From positions 1 through 64,000 of the forward strand of contig JAQTLP010000009.1 of the NCBI GenBank assembly GCA_028714855.1: a DNA stretch of 64,000 bases, in the 5' to 3' direction. The DNA comes from Phycisphaerae bacterium. Its GTDB lineage: Bacteria > Planctomycetota > Phycisphaerae > Sedimentisphaerales > Anaerobacaceae. Each line of letters starts with the position of its first letter. The first letter of the stretch is position 1. The position numbers were made by a program, and so were the translations under genes. Positions 1 through 9,107 of the stretch are shown in pieces. The notes under the pieces were generated by a model. That model did no database searches. It was not told the DNA's origin and saw only the letters and a list, made by a program, of their open reading frames with translations.

Positions 1-1
1 T

Positions 2-1219
2 ATCGGCTTCGGCGATACAACCACCAGAGGCCAAGGCACAGTGTACTTTGAGGATATTCAGATTTATGCTACCAGATGCGCCCTTGTGGAGCGCGATGCC
101 GACTTTGTTCCCTTTGACTACGCTCCATCTGGCGTCCCTGCCGGTGACTGCGTGATAGACTATCTCGAGATTGAGGCAATGGCAGACGCCTGGCTTAACA
201 GGGATGCGCTTATTAAGACGCGCAACCCGAGCCTTAACGGCGGTCCTGTTGTGTACTACCCGCTGAACGAGGGAGACGGCAACAGGGTATATACTGATCC
301 CTGCGATTCTCGATGGAAAGGAACCTTCTGGAACAGTGCTACTACCCCGCCAAGTGATTTCGGCACCACATGGGCGACACCCGGCTACGATGGCAATGCG
401 CTTAACCCCTGCATCTACGTGGCCGGCCTACAGGGTTCCAGGGTTCAGTGCGGCACAACCTATCGTGAGTTAAATCTTGGACCTGGTAACCTCGGAATTG
501 GCGTCCAACGTCCAACAGATGTTAACGCGATAACCGTTTCTGTGTGGGCTAGGTGGTTAGGACCCCGCCTATGGGACGATTATCTGCGCAGCAAGGGTCA
601 GGGCCTACTGGGTAAAAGAGGCGGTTATGGTGAAAACGCCATGATATGGACGTTCTGGATTAGTCAGGACCCTGGTGTTGAAGGTGCATTAGGTCTTGGG
701 CATTATGCATCTGGTGACACTGCCACACCCGATTTGGTTACTAATGGTGGTTTACTGAATTCGTTTATTGGTCAGTGGGTACACTTAGCTGCTTCGTTCC
801 CACATCCTCCAACGGCGACAGACGCAAACAGCCAAGCCAAACTTTATCTCAATGGCGGCCAAGTAGATTCCGGTCCGTGGAGGTTTAGTCACGGGTATGA
901 TCCCAATATATTCTTGACAATAGGCCAAACCAGTGATCAAAATGGCTGGTCGAACAGCCCTGCATCATTTTATGGCTACATCGACGAAGTCCGCATCTAC
1001 AATCGCTGTCTGGAGCCCAATGAGGTAGCATATCTGGCTGACCTGACTCCTGAAGACGGCTCGCTGTGGGTTCCGATACCATCACTTGCTGAGATATATG
1101 ATGCTAATGAAACACCTCCGTACATTGGTGAGCAAGCGAAAGGCCAACGAAGGATTAACTTCAAAGACTTTGCCCTTCTGGTTGATAAATGGCTTACCGA
1201 GCAGATGTATCCTCGCTAA
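2..1219 (+). CDS. LamG-like secreted protein, 3' part (5' end outside window)
   Basis: The frame is open to the left edge, so this is the C-terminal 405 residues of a longer protein; the first in-window start-like codon (GTG at 41) lies inside a conserved-looking strand (IGFGDTTTRGQGTVYFEDI) and is not the true start. After a short dockerin-like helix (DYLEIEAMADAWL) comes a segment of about 250 residues with the LamG/concanavalin pattern: VYYPLNEGDGN, ITVSVWARW, WVHLAASF, KLYLNGGQVDSG, and the closing GYIDEVRIYNRCLEPNEV. The last 30 residues (RINFKDFALLVDKWL) resemble the dockerin-like tails of planctomycete exported proteins. Family knowledge suggests an extracellular carbohydrate-binding or cell-surface role; the substrate cannot be read. 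A strong terminator follows. Confidence 0.8.
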   Translation: MGFGDTTTRGQGTVYFEDIQIYATRCALVERDADFVPFDYAPSGVPAGDCVIDYLEIEAMADAWLNRDALIKTRNPSLNGGPVVYYPLNEGDGNRVYTDPCDSRWKGTFWNSATTPPSDFGTTWATPGYDGNALNPCIYVAGLQGSRVQCGTTYRELNLGPGNLGIGVQRPTDVNAITVSVWARWLGPRLWDDYLRSKGQGLLGKRGGYGENAMIWTFWISQDPGVEGALGLGHYASGDTATPDLVTNGGLLNSFIGQWVHLAASFPHPPTATDANSQAKLYLNGGQVDSGPWRFSHGYDPNIFLTIGQTSDQNGWSNSPASFYGYIDEVRIYNRCLEPNEVAYLADLTPEDGSLWVPIPSLAEIYDANETPPYIGEQAKGQRRINFKDFALLVDKWLTEQMYPR

Positions 1220-1253
1220 TCAATGCGAGATGACATAGACTTTGCACCAATCT

Positions 1254-1298
1254 GGGGCCTATGCTGAGCTAATCGGCATAGGCCCCGGTTGTTTTTGT
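1254..1298 (+). terminator. Rho-independent terminator after the LamG gene
   Basis: An 11-bp perfect stem (1254-1264 with 1276-1286) closes an 11-base loop and is followed by a T-rich tail (TTGTTTTTGT). It lies 35 bases after the stop codon. Confidence 0.8.
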
Positions 1299-1332
1299 AT
1301 AGTGGGTAAAAGATGACGAAACGAAACAATAT

Positions 1333-1361
1333 AACCTCTTAATTCGGTTTTTGCAGAGGTT
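1333..1361 (-). terminator. Weak hairpin just after the TPR gene
   Basis: AACCTCT (1333-1339) pairs with AGAGGTT (1355-1361) around a 15-base loop, immediately beyond the stop codon of the minus-strand TPR gene. There is no good T-run, so termination activity is doubtful. Confidence 0.3.
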
Positions 1362-1362
1362 G

Positions 1363-3762
1363 TTATGGGTATTGTTGCTGCGGGCTATCTTGTATCGGCT
1401 GGTTTGCCGGGTTGTCTGGTTCTGCGGTTTGCTGAGGCGGTGGTGGTGGTGTGCCGCCGAGGGCAACGGCCAAGTCGCGGACAGATTTGCTTGAATCGTA
1501 TTTGGCGGCCCAATCAAGAACCTTAGTGAAACTGCTATCCTGGTTCTTGGCCAGCAGATAAAGTGCTATTAAACGAACCGGCCATCGCGTATCATTCAGA
1601 TTTTTAGACAGCACGTTTAGAAGACCGTAATCCAGCGGTAAAGAAGTCATATCGGTCATAATATGCACCTTAACGACCCAATCATCCGAGGCGAGACCAT
1701 TTAACAATGCGGAACTCAGTAAAGGCGGCATCGAATCGGAGTACGTAAACTTATAGGGAGGCTTAATGCCAGCCATTGCGTGCTGCTCCATCAGAAGGCC
1801 GATGAAAAGCCGAGCGGTTTTAATTTTTTGACCTTGTTGCCCTCTTGTGAGTGAACCGATCCGGTTTTTCAAGAAACTATCGATGATTTCGATTTTATGC
1901 CGCCTTATGGTGACAGTGGCTGGCTTCAGGTCAGGTATACGGCTGATTATACGGCCCTGGTCAGTTGTTACGGGGTCGAGATAAATGGTAAATTCGATAT
2001 CAACAGATGCCTGCGGATGTGTAACCAGTAAATCCCTAAGTTCGCCGGTGGGCAGACTCAGAGGAACAAAGAAACTTGCACCAGGCCTGATAGGTGAAGC
2101 TGGCCTGATTTTGATAGACGCGAGGTTGGAGATGTTCTTGTTCAGATCGCCTGTGAGATTGGCGTCAACTCTGATATAGCCGGTGAACAATCCATCATCA
2201 GAGATCACAAGCGGCTCGGAAGAGATATTTGTTATTGCGATAATACCATCGAGGTCACCGCTATAAGAGAAGTCGTTGCCTCGGAAGTTTAACTGTGCTG
2301 AAATAATATTTTCCGGTTTAGCGAATTGAGGGACAAGCGCTTGTCCGAAACTGTTTCTTAGCGCCATCAAGGTCATATCCGGGTCGATGGGCGGGACATA
2401 TTCCCCGCCGTTACGGCCCAGGATTTCCTTGGCGAGCTCAGCCTCCAGCGAGCCTGGGTCCTTGGTTATAGCAGACTTTAAGGTTTCAATAGCTGCATCT
2501 CTTTGTTGCTGCATCAGTTGAATCTGAGCCAGTGTTAAGTCGGAGATTTGGTTATGTTCATACTTATCGATAAGTGACACAGCCCAATCTGCTTGTCCAT
2601 TCATTACAAGCGAATAAGCCAGGATGGCGGCTGCCGCAGCTGAATTTGGTTCAGCTGAGTAAGCCTTGTTAGCCCAGTGGAGCGCTTTGTTCGCGTCCGG
2701 TGAGGCAAAACAATAAAACCATGCGATATTCTGATTGTTGATTGTAGATGACTGCGTATTGATTTTTTCTTCGATGGCGCTGAATATCTGACTTGCCTGT
2801 TCTGCATCGCCGATTTTCAGTGATGCTTTGCCGGCAATAGCTTCAGCAAACAGGTCAAATCGTCCGCTCTGACGGAGCTGGGAAGCAATTTGCAGACAGT
2901 TATGCTGGTTTCGCTGTGTGTTGTAACTGTTAAGTGTCCATGGAAGATAGATATGAGACGGCAGCTCCTGCGAAGGATAAAGATAATTGAATAACTTGGC
3001 GCAGTATTCGTAGGACTCGGCAGCGGTTTGGTAAAGCTGCAGGCGTTCGGCGTATTGCGCGAAGGCCAAGGCGGCTTCCATGTCGAATAGATTTTCGCCT
3101 AACATTAATCTCAGGTGTTCAAGATATATCGGCGGCGCTATCTGTTCAGGTGCGAGCTCGGCCAGCTTTGCAAAGGCAAGCCTGTTGTATTTATTGTTGT
3201 TGTAGGCCTGCAGAAAGTAAACTTGAGCGGCTTTGGTATCGGCTTTTTCGGCGACCAACAACCCAAGCAAAGTGGCTAACTCGGAATCGAAACAGGCGTT
3301 TTTACCGCCTAAACTCCCTAATAAATTTACAAGAAGCTGCTCTCGCTGTTCACGAGAGTCCAACCGTTCGAGCAGATACTGCACTGCTTGTCGGGCTGGC
3401 TCAAAGTCGGCAGATTTATCTAAGTATCTCACGAGCGATATATACACCATCTCGGAGTAATCCTGCCCTGGATATTGAGTGGCAAGCTTAATCAGTAGAG
3501 GGTAAACCTGGTTGGCACGGTTATCCAAACCAAGTGCGGCAGTTAAGAAAACAATAGCCTGTTCGGTTTTAGGTCCGTTAATATCTTCAGAGCCCTCGAC
3601 TGCGGTCGGGACTGGGTTAGCCAGTTCGTAAGCTATTTCATAGAATTTTTGGCCAACAGAGGGAGAAAAAAGCTGTTCTGAATCTGTGGGGCCTTGAGGC
3701 AGGGCCAGCGAGGAACAGAAGGGAACTATTAAAAAAACCCAAAAAGGCCACTTTTTAAGCAT
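1363..3762 (-). CDS. Exported TPR-repeat protein, 799 residues
   Basis: The start is supported by GGAG nine bases upstream of the ATG at 3762. The N-terminus is a typical signal peptide (MLKKWPFWVFLIVPFCSSLA). Most of the rest is alpha-helical in 30-40 residue units with TPR-like spacing, for example LAELAPEQIAPPIYLEHLRL, AAESYEYCAKLFNYLYPSQ and ALHWANKAYSAEPNSAAAAA. Around residues 480-620 is a beta-rich stretch (VISDDGLFTGYIRVDANL), and near 680-760 HEAT-like helices (DDWVVKVHIMTDM, DTRWPVRLIALYLLAKN). The extreme C-terminus is low-complexity, rich in Pro and Gln. I do not recognise a characterised family. TPR and HEAT repeats usually make protein scaffolds, so an envelope assembly role is possible. 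It is monocistronic, between oppositely oriented neighbours. Confidence 0.75.
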   Translation of the reverse strand: MLKKWPFWVFLIVPFCSSLALPQGPTDSEQLFSPSVGQKFYEIAYELANPVPTAVEGSEDINGPKTEQAIVFLTAALGLDNRANQVYPLLIKLATQYPGQDYSEMVYISLVRYLDKSADFEPARQAVQYLLERLDSREQREQLLVNLLGSLGGKNACFDSELATLLGLLVAEKADTKAAQVYFLQAYNNNKYNRLAFAKLAELAPEQIAPPIYLEHLRLMLGENLFDMEAALAFAQYAERLQLYQTAAESYEYCAKLFNYLYPSQELPSHIYLPWTLNSYNTQRNQHNCLQIASQLRQSGRFDLFAEAIAGKASLKIGDAEQASQIFSAIEEKINTQSSTINNQNIAWFYCFASPDANKALHWANKAYSAEPNSAAAAAILAYSLVMNGQADWAVSLIDKYEHNQISDLTLAQIQLMQQQRDAAIETLKSAITKDPGSLEAELAKEILGRNGGEYVPPIDPDMTLMALRNSFGQALVPQFAKPENIISAQLNFRGNDFSYSGDLDGIIAITNISSEPLVISDDGLFTGYIRVDANLTGDLNKNISNLASIKIRPASPIRPGASFFVPLSLPTGELRDLLVTHPQASVDIEFTIYLDPVTTDQGRIISRIPDLKPATVTIRRHKIEIIDSFLKNRIGSLTRGQQGQKIKTARLFIGLLMEQHAMAGIKPPYKFTYSDSMPPLLSSALLNGLASDDWVVKVHIMTDMTSLPLDYGLLNVLSKNLNDTRWPVRLIALYLLAKNQDSSFTKVLDWAAKYDSSKSVRDLAVALGGTPPPPPQQTAEPDNPANQPIQDSPQQQYP

Positions 3763-4120
3763 TTATAGTCTCCGATAAGGCGGGCAACCATTTTGCGAAT
3801 TTCTGCAAACACAGCAAAAACCGCTTGGAAACCCACAAAAATGGGGTTCCGCCTGAGAAAACGTTTATTTAACAGATATTTCGGGCAATTGTTCTGTGTG
3901 CTTTAGGTATTATATGTGGTTGGATCATTGATTTTTTACGTCCTTTAGTTCCTGAATTTTGCCTGGGACAAGCTTTTTGGACTTGTTTTTCAGCTATACG
4001 GACGATTTTTTAAGCGGTGCGAGTTTATTGAGTCCCGAATAGGTTTTTTGATAATTTAATCTTTCTTTGTATCATAAGCCGAATAGTCAGTTTAATGATG
4101 CCGAGGAAATTTTGTTTATT
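3763..4120. other. Intergenic region between divergent TPR gene and murJ
   Basis: No gene is visible in these 358 bases. They must hold the promoters of both neighbours. The only structure I see is an imperfect inverted repeat, GGAAACCC...GGGGTTCC, near 3828-3852. The murJ frame is open from TTG at 4067, but I place its start at 4121. Confidence 0.5.
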
Positions 4121-5767
4121 ATGAACACAAAACTCCATGATGAACATACAGAACGGGAACACTTCTTCAGTTCCGCCAAAACAATTGCGGTCATAACGCT
4201 GATTTCACGGATATTCGGTATGCTTCGTGATATGGCGATTACGTCACTTGGCGCTAACCGGCTCACCGATGCGTACGGTCTGGCTTTCCAGATTCCGAAT
4301 TTATTTCGACGATTGTTCGGCGAAGGCGCTTTGACTTCGGCGTTTGTGCCGGTGTTTACGGAGACAACCGAGAATAGCGGATTTGAAAAGGCGTGCAAAC
4401 TTCTTTCAAACGCATTTGCGCTTTTGGCGGTAGTACTGACGGCGATTATGCTGGTGGTTGAAATCGTTTTTCTGATTACGGCATTTTTGCCGGGACCGGA
4501 AGACCGGAAACTTCTGATGGTGCTGGCGTCAATCATGTTTCCGTATATGGTTACCGTATGCCTGCTGGCGATGGGTTCAGCGGCGCTTAACTGCAGGGGA
4601 CACTTCGCATATCCGGCAGCGGCACCGATTATACTCAACATCTTCGGAATTGTTGCCGCCTGGTGGGTAGCACCGACTTTAAGGGAGGAGTTATCTGACA
4701 GATTAATAATTGTCGCCATCAGTGTGACATCTGCGGGAGTCGTCCAGCTTGCGGCGGTTTTATGGCTCCTCGGCAAAAGCGGTTTTTCGCTGAAGCTGCG
4801 ATTAAAGCCCGTGGAAGAGGGCATAAGGCCTATGGTGAAATTGCTGGCGCCTGTGTTGCTTGGGCTGGGGTTTTTACAGATTTCGGAATTATTAGCTACG
4901 ATAATCTCATGGAATTTAACCGCGGTTTCTGCGAATCCGACAATTAACATATTCGGCTGGGTATTACAACGTCCGTTGGCTCCCGGAGTTATTGTGCGGG
5001 TCAACGCTGCGAGGGCGCTGTATCAGTTTCCTATGGGGGTTCTGGCAATCCCGGTGGGCGTAGCGGTCTTTCCGCTGCTGACGCGTTATGCGGCTAGAGG
5101 GGACATTAGTAATCTGCGTGAAAGCATCAACCGCGCTTTGCGGCTGGCATTGATGGAGGGAATAGCAACCGGCGTGGGACTATTTATTCTGGCGGAACCG
5201 ATTATAAAACTTATTTATACCCGAAGGAATTTTACGGCAGCGGATGCTGAACAATCGGCTTTTATTCTTAAAATGTATGCGGTCGGTATGGCGGCTTACT
5301 GCAGCTATCAGATATTGACGCGGGCATTTTATTCATTCAAAGATACGATTACGCCGCTGAAGATTTCCTCCTGGCTTGTGTTTTTGAATTTAGGGATGCT
5401 GGTACCTATGCTGTGGATACCATCATTGGGCGCCGGCGCCTTTGGGCTTTCAACAACAATTACTTTTACCCTTAATGTGATTGTTTTAGCGTATCTGCTG
5501 CGGAAACGGCTGGGGCTTTTCGGAGGCCGAAAAATACTGATAAGTGTTATCCGCACGGTTATCGGTTGTGCGGTTATGGCAGCGGTGGTGTATCTATTGC
5601 GATATAAGCTTGGGGATGTGCGGAACTGGATTGTGGTTGCGGTCTGCGTACCAGCCGGCGCGATTACCTTCTTTGCGATGGTTTGGCTTCTTGGGGCGCC
5701 GGAACTGGGAGAGCTAATGGGCGGCATAAAAGCAGCAAAAGAGCAGGAAACAGGCATTTCACAATAA
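4121..5767 (+). CDS. murJ: MurJ (MviN) lipid II flippase
   Basis: MurJ moves lipid II across the inner membrane for peptidoglycan synthesis. The protein of 548 residues has about fourteen hydrophobic segments. Family-typical features include the N-terminal LISRIFGMLRDM, where MurJ proteins carry a conserved arginine-rich stretch, then FQIPNLFRRLFGEGALTSAFVPVF, and later YQFPMGVLAIPVGVAVFPLLTRYAARGD with RAFYSFKDTITPLKIS. I chose ATG 4121, preceded by GAGGA about 13 bases upstream; a TTG at 4067 would add 18 residues with no membrane or motif content. It converges with rodA, 28 bases between the stops; both act in wall synthesis. Identification is secure, the start less so. Confidence 0.93.
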   Translation: MNTKLHDEHTEREHFFSSAKTIAVITLISRIFGMLRDMAITSLGANRLTDAYGLAFQIPNLFRRLFGEGALTSAFVPVFTETTENSGFEKACKLLSNAFALLAVVLTAIMLVVEIVFLITAFLPGPEDRKLLMVLASIMFPYMVTVCLLAMGSAALNCRGHFAYPAAAPIILNIFGIVAAWWVAPTLREELSDRLIIVAISVTSAGVVQLAAVLWLLGKSGFSLKLRLKPVEEGIRPMVKLLAPVLLGLGFLQISELLATIISWNLTAVSANPTINIFGWVLQRPLAPGVIVRVNAARALYQFPMGVLAIPVGVAVFPLLTRYAARGDISNLRESINRALRLALMEGIATGVGLFILAEPIIKLIYTRRNFTAADAEQSAFILKMYAVGMAAYCSYQILTRAFYSFKDTITPLKISSWLVFLNLGMLVPMLWIPSLGAGAFGLSTTITFTLNVIVLAYLLRKRLGLFGGRKILISVIRTVIGCAVMAAVVYLLRYKLGDVRNWIVVAVCVPAGAITFFAMVWLLGAPELGELMGGIKAAKEQETGISQ

Positions 5768-5795
5768 GGCAACTGATTAGGTGGCGGACTGGTTG

Positions 5796-7058
5796 CTAAG
5801 GGGTAGTAAAAGGCCGGCATCTTCCGATGTTATTTAATAAACCTACAGAAGCCAAACTGACCAGCAGGCTCGAACCGCCATAACTTACCAGCGGCAAAGT
5901 CAAGCCAGTGATAGGCATCAGCCCCACAGTCATACCTATGTTGACGATGACCTCGACAGCAAACATCGCCACAATTCCGACAGCAAGCAATCTGCCGAAC
6001 GGGTCGGTATTGTGCTCTGCGATTTCCAGACCGCAGCTGATGATAATCACATAAAGCCCCAGCAGACCCAGGCAGCCGAGAAATCCCCACTGGTGGGCGA
6101 TTACAGAGAATATAAAATCGTTGTGTCTATGGACGAGAAAATCATACTTGATAAAGGGGCCTTGCCGGAAGCCGTATCCTGTCAATCCGCCGGAGGCGAC
6201 CGCGAATTTCGAGCGTGTCAAATGATAACCCCACTCATTCTCCATCTGCGATGCGCTGAATTTTTTGCCGACGAGGAATTTGCCCAGAAGGGGATATTGT
6301 TCGGCTTTTTGCTGGAGCCATTTGCTTTGCAGCAGGACGCTGCTCACTCTGAGTCGCTGGTAAGGTCTCATTTCCCGCCACAGCAGGGGACTAAACAGTA
6401 AGGCCAGCAGGACTATAATCAACAGGTGTTTGGCTTTCGCCCCAGCTACGAAGAGCATTGTGAACAAAATCGGCATCATCAGAAGCACCGTTCCCAAATC
6501 CGGTTCGAGCAAAATCAAAACCATCGGCAGCAGAGTCAAAACAAAAGGGCCGATTAGGGCGCTGAAATTACGATAGTTGCTGCGGTATCTGAGATACCAG
6601 GCAAGAGCGAGTATGTAAGTGAGCTTGCAAAATTCTGATGGCTGGATCTGTAGAAAAGCGGAGGATGCTCCGATTTTTATCCATCTGCGAGAGGAGTTAA
6701 TAACTGGAACGAAGGGGAGGTCTATAACTGTATCGAGCAGTAACACAGCTAAGAGTATCAGCGTGAAGATATATATCCCGCCGCTTATTGCCCCCAGTCG
6801 GCGGTAATTTATGAGGTTGGCCGCGATGAAGCCAACCATACCTATCCCGGCGAATACGACCTGCTTTTTCCAGAGTCCGCCCTCGCTTGTGCTGCGGCGG
6901 ATAGAATCACCCACATCGCCGGTTTGGCCGGCGACGGCGGATAAGACGGGATTTCCGATGGAATAAATGGTGGCTATTCCTATCACGACCAGCGTTAAAG
7001 TGGCCGCCAGCAGCGTTAGTCTCACGGCCATAAGCCGGCCTTTTAGAAAGTTATCCAT
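5796..7058 (-). CDS. rodA: RodA/FtsW-family peptidoglycan glycosyltransferase
   Basis: SEDS-family membrane enzyme that polymerises lipid II, probably for elongation. About ten transmembrane segments are visible. The C-terminus carries the SEDS signature (GLMPITGLTLPLVSYGGSS, then SLASVGLLNNIGR), and a central LEPDLGT motif matches the conserved region with the catalytic aspartate in this family. GLLGLYVIIISCGLEIA and the large loop with QSKWLQQKAEQYPLLG resemble RodA more than FtsW, but no partner PBP or other mre/min gene is adjacent to settle it. ATG 7058 gives 420 residues; ATG 7031, which has AAAGG eight bases upstream and begins just before the first membrane helix, is a good alternative. 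A TTG at 7076 is unlikely. Confidence 0.9.
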   Translation of the reverse strand: MDNFLKGRLMAVRLTLLAATLTLVVIGIATIYSIGNPVLSAVAGQTGDVGDSIRRSTSEGGLWKKQVVFAGIGMVGFIAANLINYRRLGAISGGIYIFTLILLAVLLLDTVIDLPFVPVINSSRRWIKIGASSAFLQIQPSEFCKLTYILALAWYLRYRSNYRNFSALIGPFVLTLLPMVLILLEPDLGTVLLMMPILFTMLFVAGAKAKHLLIIVLLALLFSPLLWREMRPYQRLRVSSVLLQSKWLQQKAEQYPLLGKFLVGKKFSASQMENEWGYHLTRSKFAVASGGLTGYGFRQGPFIKYDFLVHRHNDFIFSVIAHQWGFLGCLGLLGLYVIIISCGLEIAEHNTDPFGRLLAVGIVAMFAVEVIVNIGMTVGLMPITGLTLPLVSYGGSSLLVSLASVGLLNNIGRCRPFTTP

Positions 7059-7644
7059 AAAGTGGCAAAATAACAAAAAAAGGCCAAAATTGCAAAAAGA
7101 GACCCAAAATAGAAAAAATTTATTTTTTAGTGAAAAAGGGCCTTTTAAGCTTTCTATGCCAGCCTAAACAGACATCTCTGAACCTTGGTAACGCCGTAAG
7201 CTGTATAAGCAAGGTTTTCGCGGTACGGATTGCCTAAATTGACATCCAAAGGCGTATTTTTATTGGGTTCCCATAAAAAACAGGAAAATGCCGATATTTT
7301 TAATTTTTTTGGTTTTTTTACATTTTTTTCTTGATTTATTAGGGGGGTTATGATATTTTACATTCAACCTTCACATATAAAGAACACTGTGCGGATAAGC
7401 TAAATAGGAGGTTTCTGGCACGAATTTTCGCCAAATGGCGGGAAAGGAGGAGACGGAAGAGCATGTAAGTATGCCTTTTCTGTCTATGCTGTTCTTGTCA
7501 GTCAGGGCATTATGCTCATTTAAAGCATGTTTTACAGGTATATTGAATTGCAAATTTCAAGACGGGAAGAAACCAAAGAAATAAACCAAGATTATGCAGA
7601 GTGTGTAGCTCTGAGATAAGAAGAAAAGAAAGGAAAGGTGTATT
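7059..7644. other. Intergenic region and long leader of the PASTA gene
   Basis: No convincing gene in this AT-rich stretch. It contains a promoter-like pair at 7331-7359, which would leave a leader of about 280 bases before the ATG at 7645. Within the leader there are two GGAGG-type purine runs (near 7407 and 7445) without an obvious reading frame behind them, and a small hairpin at TTTCGCCAAATGGCGGGAAA. I could not match any riboswitch class. Confidence 0.5.
7331..7359 (+). promoter_or_regulatory. Candidate sigma-70 promoter
   Basis: TTGATT (7331-7336), a 17-base spacer and TATTTT (7354-7359), upstream of the PASTA-domain gene. Confidence 0.45.
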
Positions 7645-8952
7645 ATGAGGAAATTTGTATTATTATTTTTTGTTGCGCTGTTTATGACTGTACCGGCAAT
7701 GGCAGCGTCAACAGTTGACATCACCTGTACTGAGGCAGTTATAGGCGATGTAAACTGGGTTACTGTGTCGTATACCAGCGACATAAACCGGATTCGGGCG
7801 TTCGGCCTGGATATCAATGTCCCAGGGGGTAGTATCATAGATGTGTGTGATATAAATCCGAATTACAGGATTTACCCCGGTCAGATTAGTATCGTTGACG
7901 GTGACGTTAACGACTACTACACGCCTTATGACGCCTGCGACCTCGCGGACCATAATAATGTTATCACCCTTGAAATGGGTTCGCTTTACACAACTGACTC
8001 GAATTACGAATTAACCCCGAATGCAGGCTACAATATGATACCGGGGTTGAGCGGGACACTTCTGAAGTTCGCCTATCAAGATGCTAACTGTTACATTATT
8101 GACGTAAACGCACTTCGCGGCGGCATTGTTATGGAAGACCCAAATGAAGCGCCGAGCCTGGATAGCCCCCTTTACGCCACCGATTGTGGAGGGCTGTGCA
8201 CTATGCCTAACCTAATAGGTGAAGATAAAGACGATGTGGACGCTATCCTTGCGGCGGCTGGTTTCCCAGCAGGTAATGGAACGGGCGTGAATAGCTGCGA
8301 GACTTTAGATGAGGTTCTCTCTCAGGACCAAACCGCTGGCACGGAGATTGACTGTGCTACGGTGGTTAATTATACGTATTCGCTGTATCAGACGGTTGTG
8401 CCGGACGTTATTGGTATGACACAGGCTGCTGCAGAAGCAGCTATTACTGCTGCCGGTCTCACTGTTGGCACTATAACTGAGGGAGACGGCGGCGCCACAA
8501 CGATAGGCAATGTGTATGCCCAGAGCCCGACTGATGGCGGAACAGTTGTTGCTTGCGGTACGACAGTGGATATCAGCGTGGCTGCTTACTGCATGAAGTC
8601 AACGCATCCTGACTATGCCAAGTGGGTAGCGCAGGGCAGGCCGAAGTGCTGGTGCTATTCCAAGCAGTGCCGTGGCGACATGAGCGGTGCGAAAGAGGGA
8701 GTATTCTGGGTTAGTAATACAGATAAGGATATAATGGTGTTGTATTTGAACAAGTACCCGAACGCACCGGCACCATTCGCTGGCGCATGCGCGGACCTGA
8801 ATCACACGAAAACCGGGTTATTCTGGGTTGAGAATACGGACAAGGCTCTCATGCTACCGTATTTTAACAAACCTGCAATACCTCCGGATTGTGATGCTAC
8901 GTACATTAACTTCTGGTGTACTCCTGGCTCGACTGGTTTAGGATGTCCGTAA
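7645..8952 (+). CDS. Exported PASTA-domain protein with dockerin-like tail
   Basis: GGAAAGG precedes the ATG by seven bases. The signal peptide is MRKFVLLFFVALFMTVPAMA. Residues 25-180 form a beta-rich domain that looks like a cohesin-type or Ig-like module (TVDITCTEAVIGDVNWVTVS, LLKFAYQDANCYIIDV). Two PASTA-like repeats follow: MPNLIGEDKDDVDAILAAAG at about 188-245, and VPDVIGMTQAAAEAAITAAG ending in SPTDGGTVVACGTTVDISV at about 250-310. The last 120 residues contain the planctomycete-type Cys-rich dockerin-like motif (HPDYAKWVAQGRPKCWCYSK, CRGDMSGAKEG) twice in degenerate form. PASTA domains in Ser/Thr kinases and PBPs bind peptidoglycan, but here no kinase or transpeptidase domain is attached. 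An exported wall- or matrix-associated protein is my inference. Confidence 0.78.
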   Translation: MRKFVLLFFVALFMTVPAMAASTVDITCTEAVIGDVNWVTVSYTSDINRIRAFGLDINVPGGSIIDVCDINPNYRIYPGQISIVDGDVNDYYTPYDACDLADHNNVITLEMGSLYTTDSNYELTPNAGYNMIPGLSGTLLKFAYQDANCYIIDVNALRGGIVMEDPNEAPSLDSPLYATDCGGLCTMPNLIGEDKDDVDAILAAAGFPAGNGTGVNSCETLDEVLSQDQTAGTEIDCATVVNYTYSLYQTVVPDVIGMTQAAAEAAITAAGLTVGTITEGDGGATTIGNVYAQSPTDGGTVVACGTTVDISVAAYCMKSTHPDYAKWVAQGRPKCWCYSKQCRGDMSGAKEGVFWVSNTDKDIMVLYLNKYPNAPAPFAGACADLNHTKTGLFWVENTDKALMLPYFNKPAIPPDCDATYINFWCTPGSTGLGCP

Positions 8953-8982
8953 CGTTTAAGTTGTTTTAGCAGTAAATGTAAA

Positions 8983-9020
8983 TCTGCCTGCGGCGGATTG
9001 ATAAATCCGCCGCAGGCGGA
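8983..9020. repeat. Long GC-rich palindrome
   Basis: 8986-8999 pairs perfectly over 14 bases with 9004-9017 around a 4-base GATA loop; three more pairs, one a G-T wobble, extend the stem to 8983/9020. The core (TCCGCCGCAGGCGGA type) has no T-run, so it is not a normal terminator; it resembles dispersed palindromic repeats or an mRNA-end stabiliser. Confidence 0.7.
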
Positions 9021-9107
9021 TGAAGACGTAGGTTATAACAAATTTGGCTACCTTGAGATGCCTGTGTGTGGAGGGTGTTTGGAGGTAGTGATACATGAAA
9101 GGAGAAG

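Noticed and set aside
885-1085. Minus-strand 66-codon frame inside the LamG gene
   Set aside because: Antisense to conserved LamG strands; no other support.
4087-5004. 305-codon minus-strand open frame across murJ
   Set aside because: It lies antisense to a clear MurJ, has low-complexity Ser/Thr/Ala/Ile content and no family motif; it is a shadow of the codon bias.
7371-7553. Small minus-strand protein in the spacer before the PASTA gene
   Set aside because: No ribosome site, no recognisable domain, and it lies across the presumed leader.
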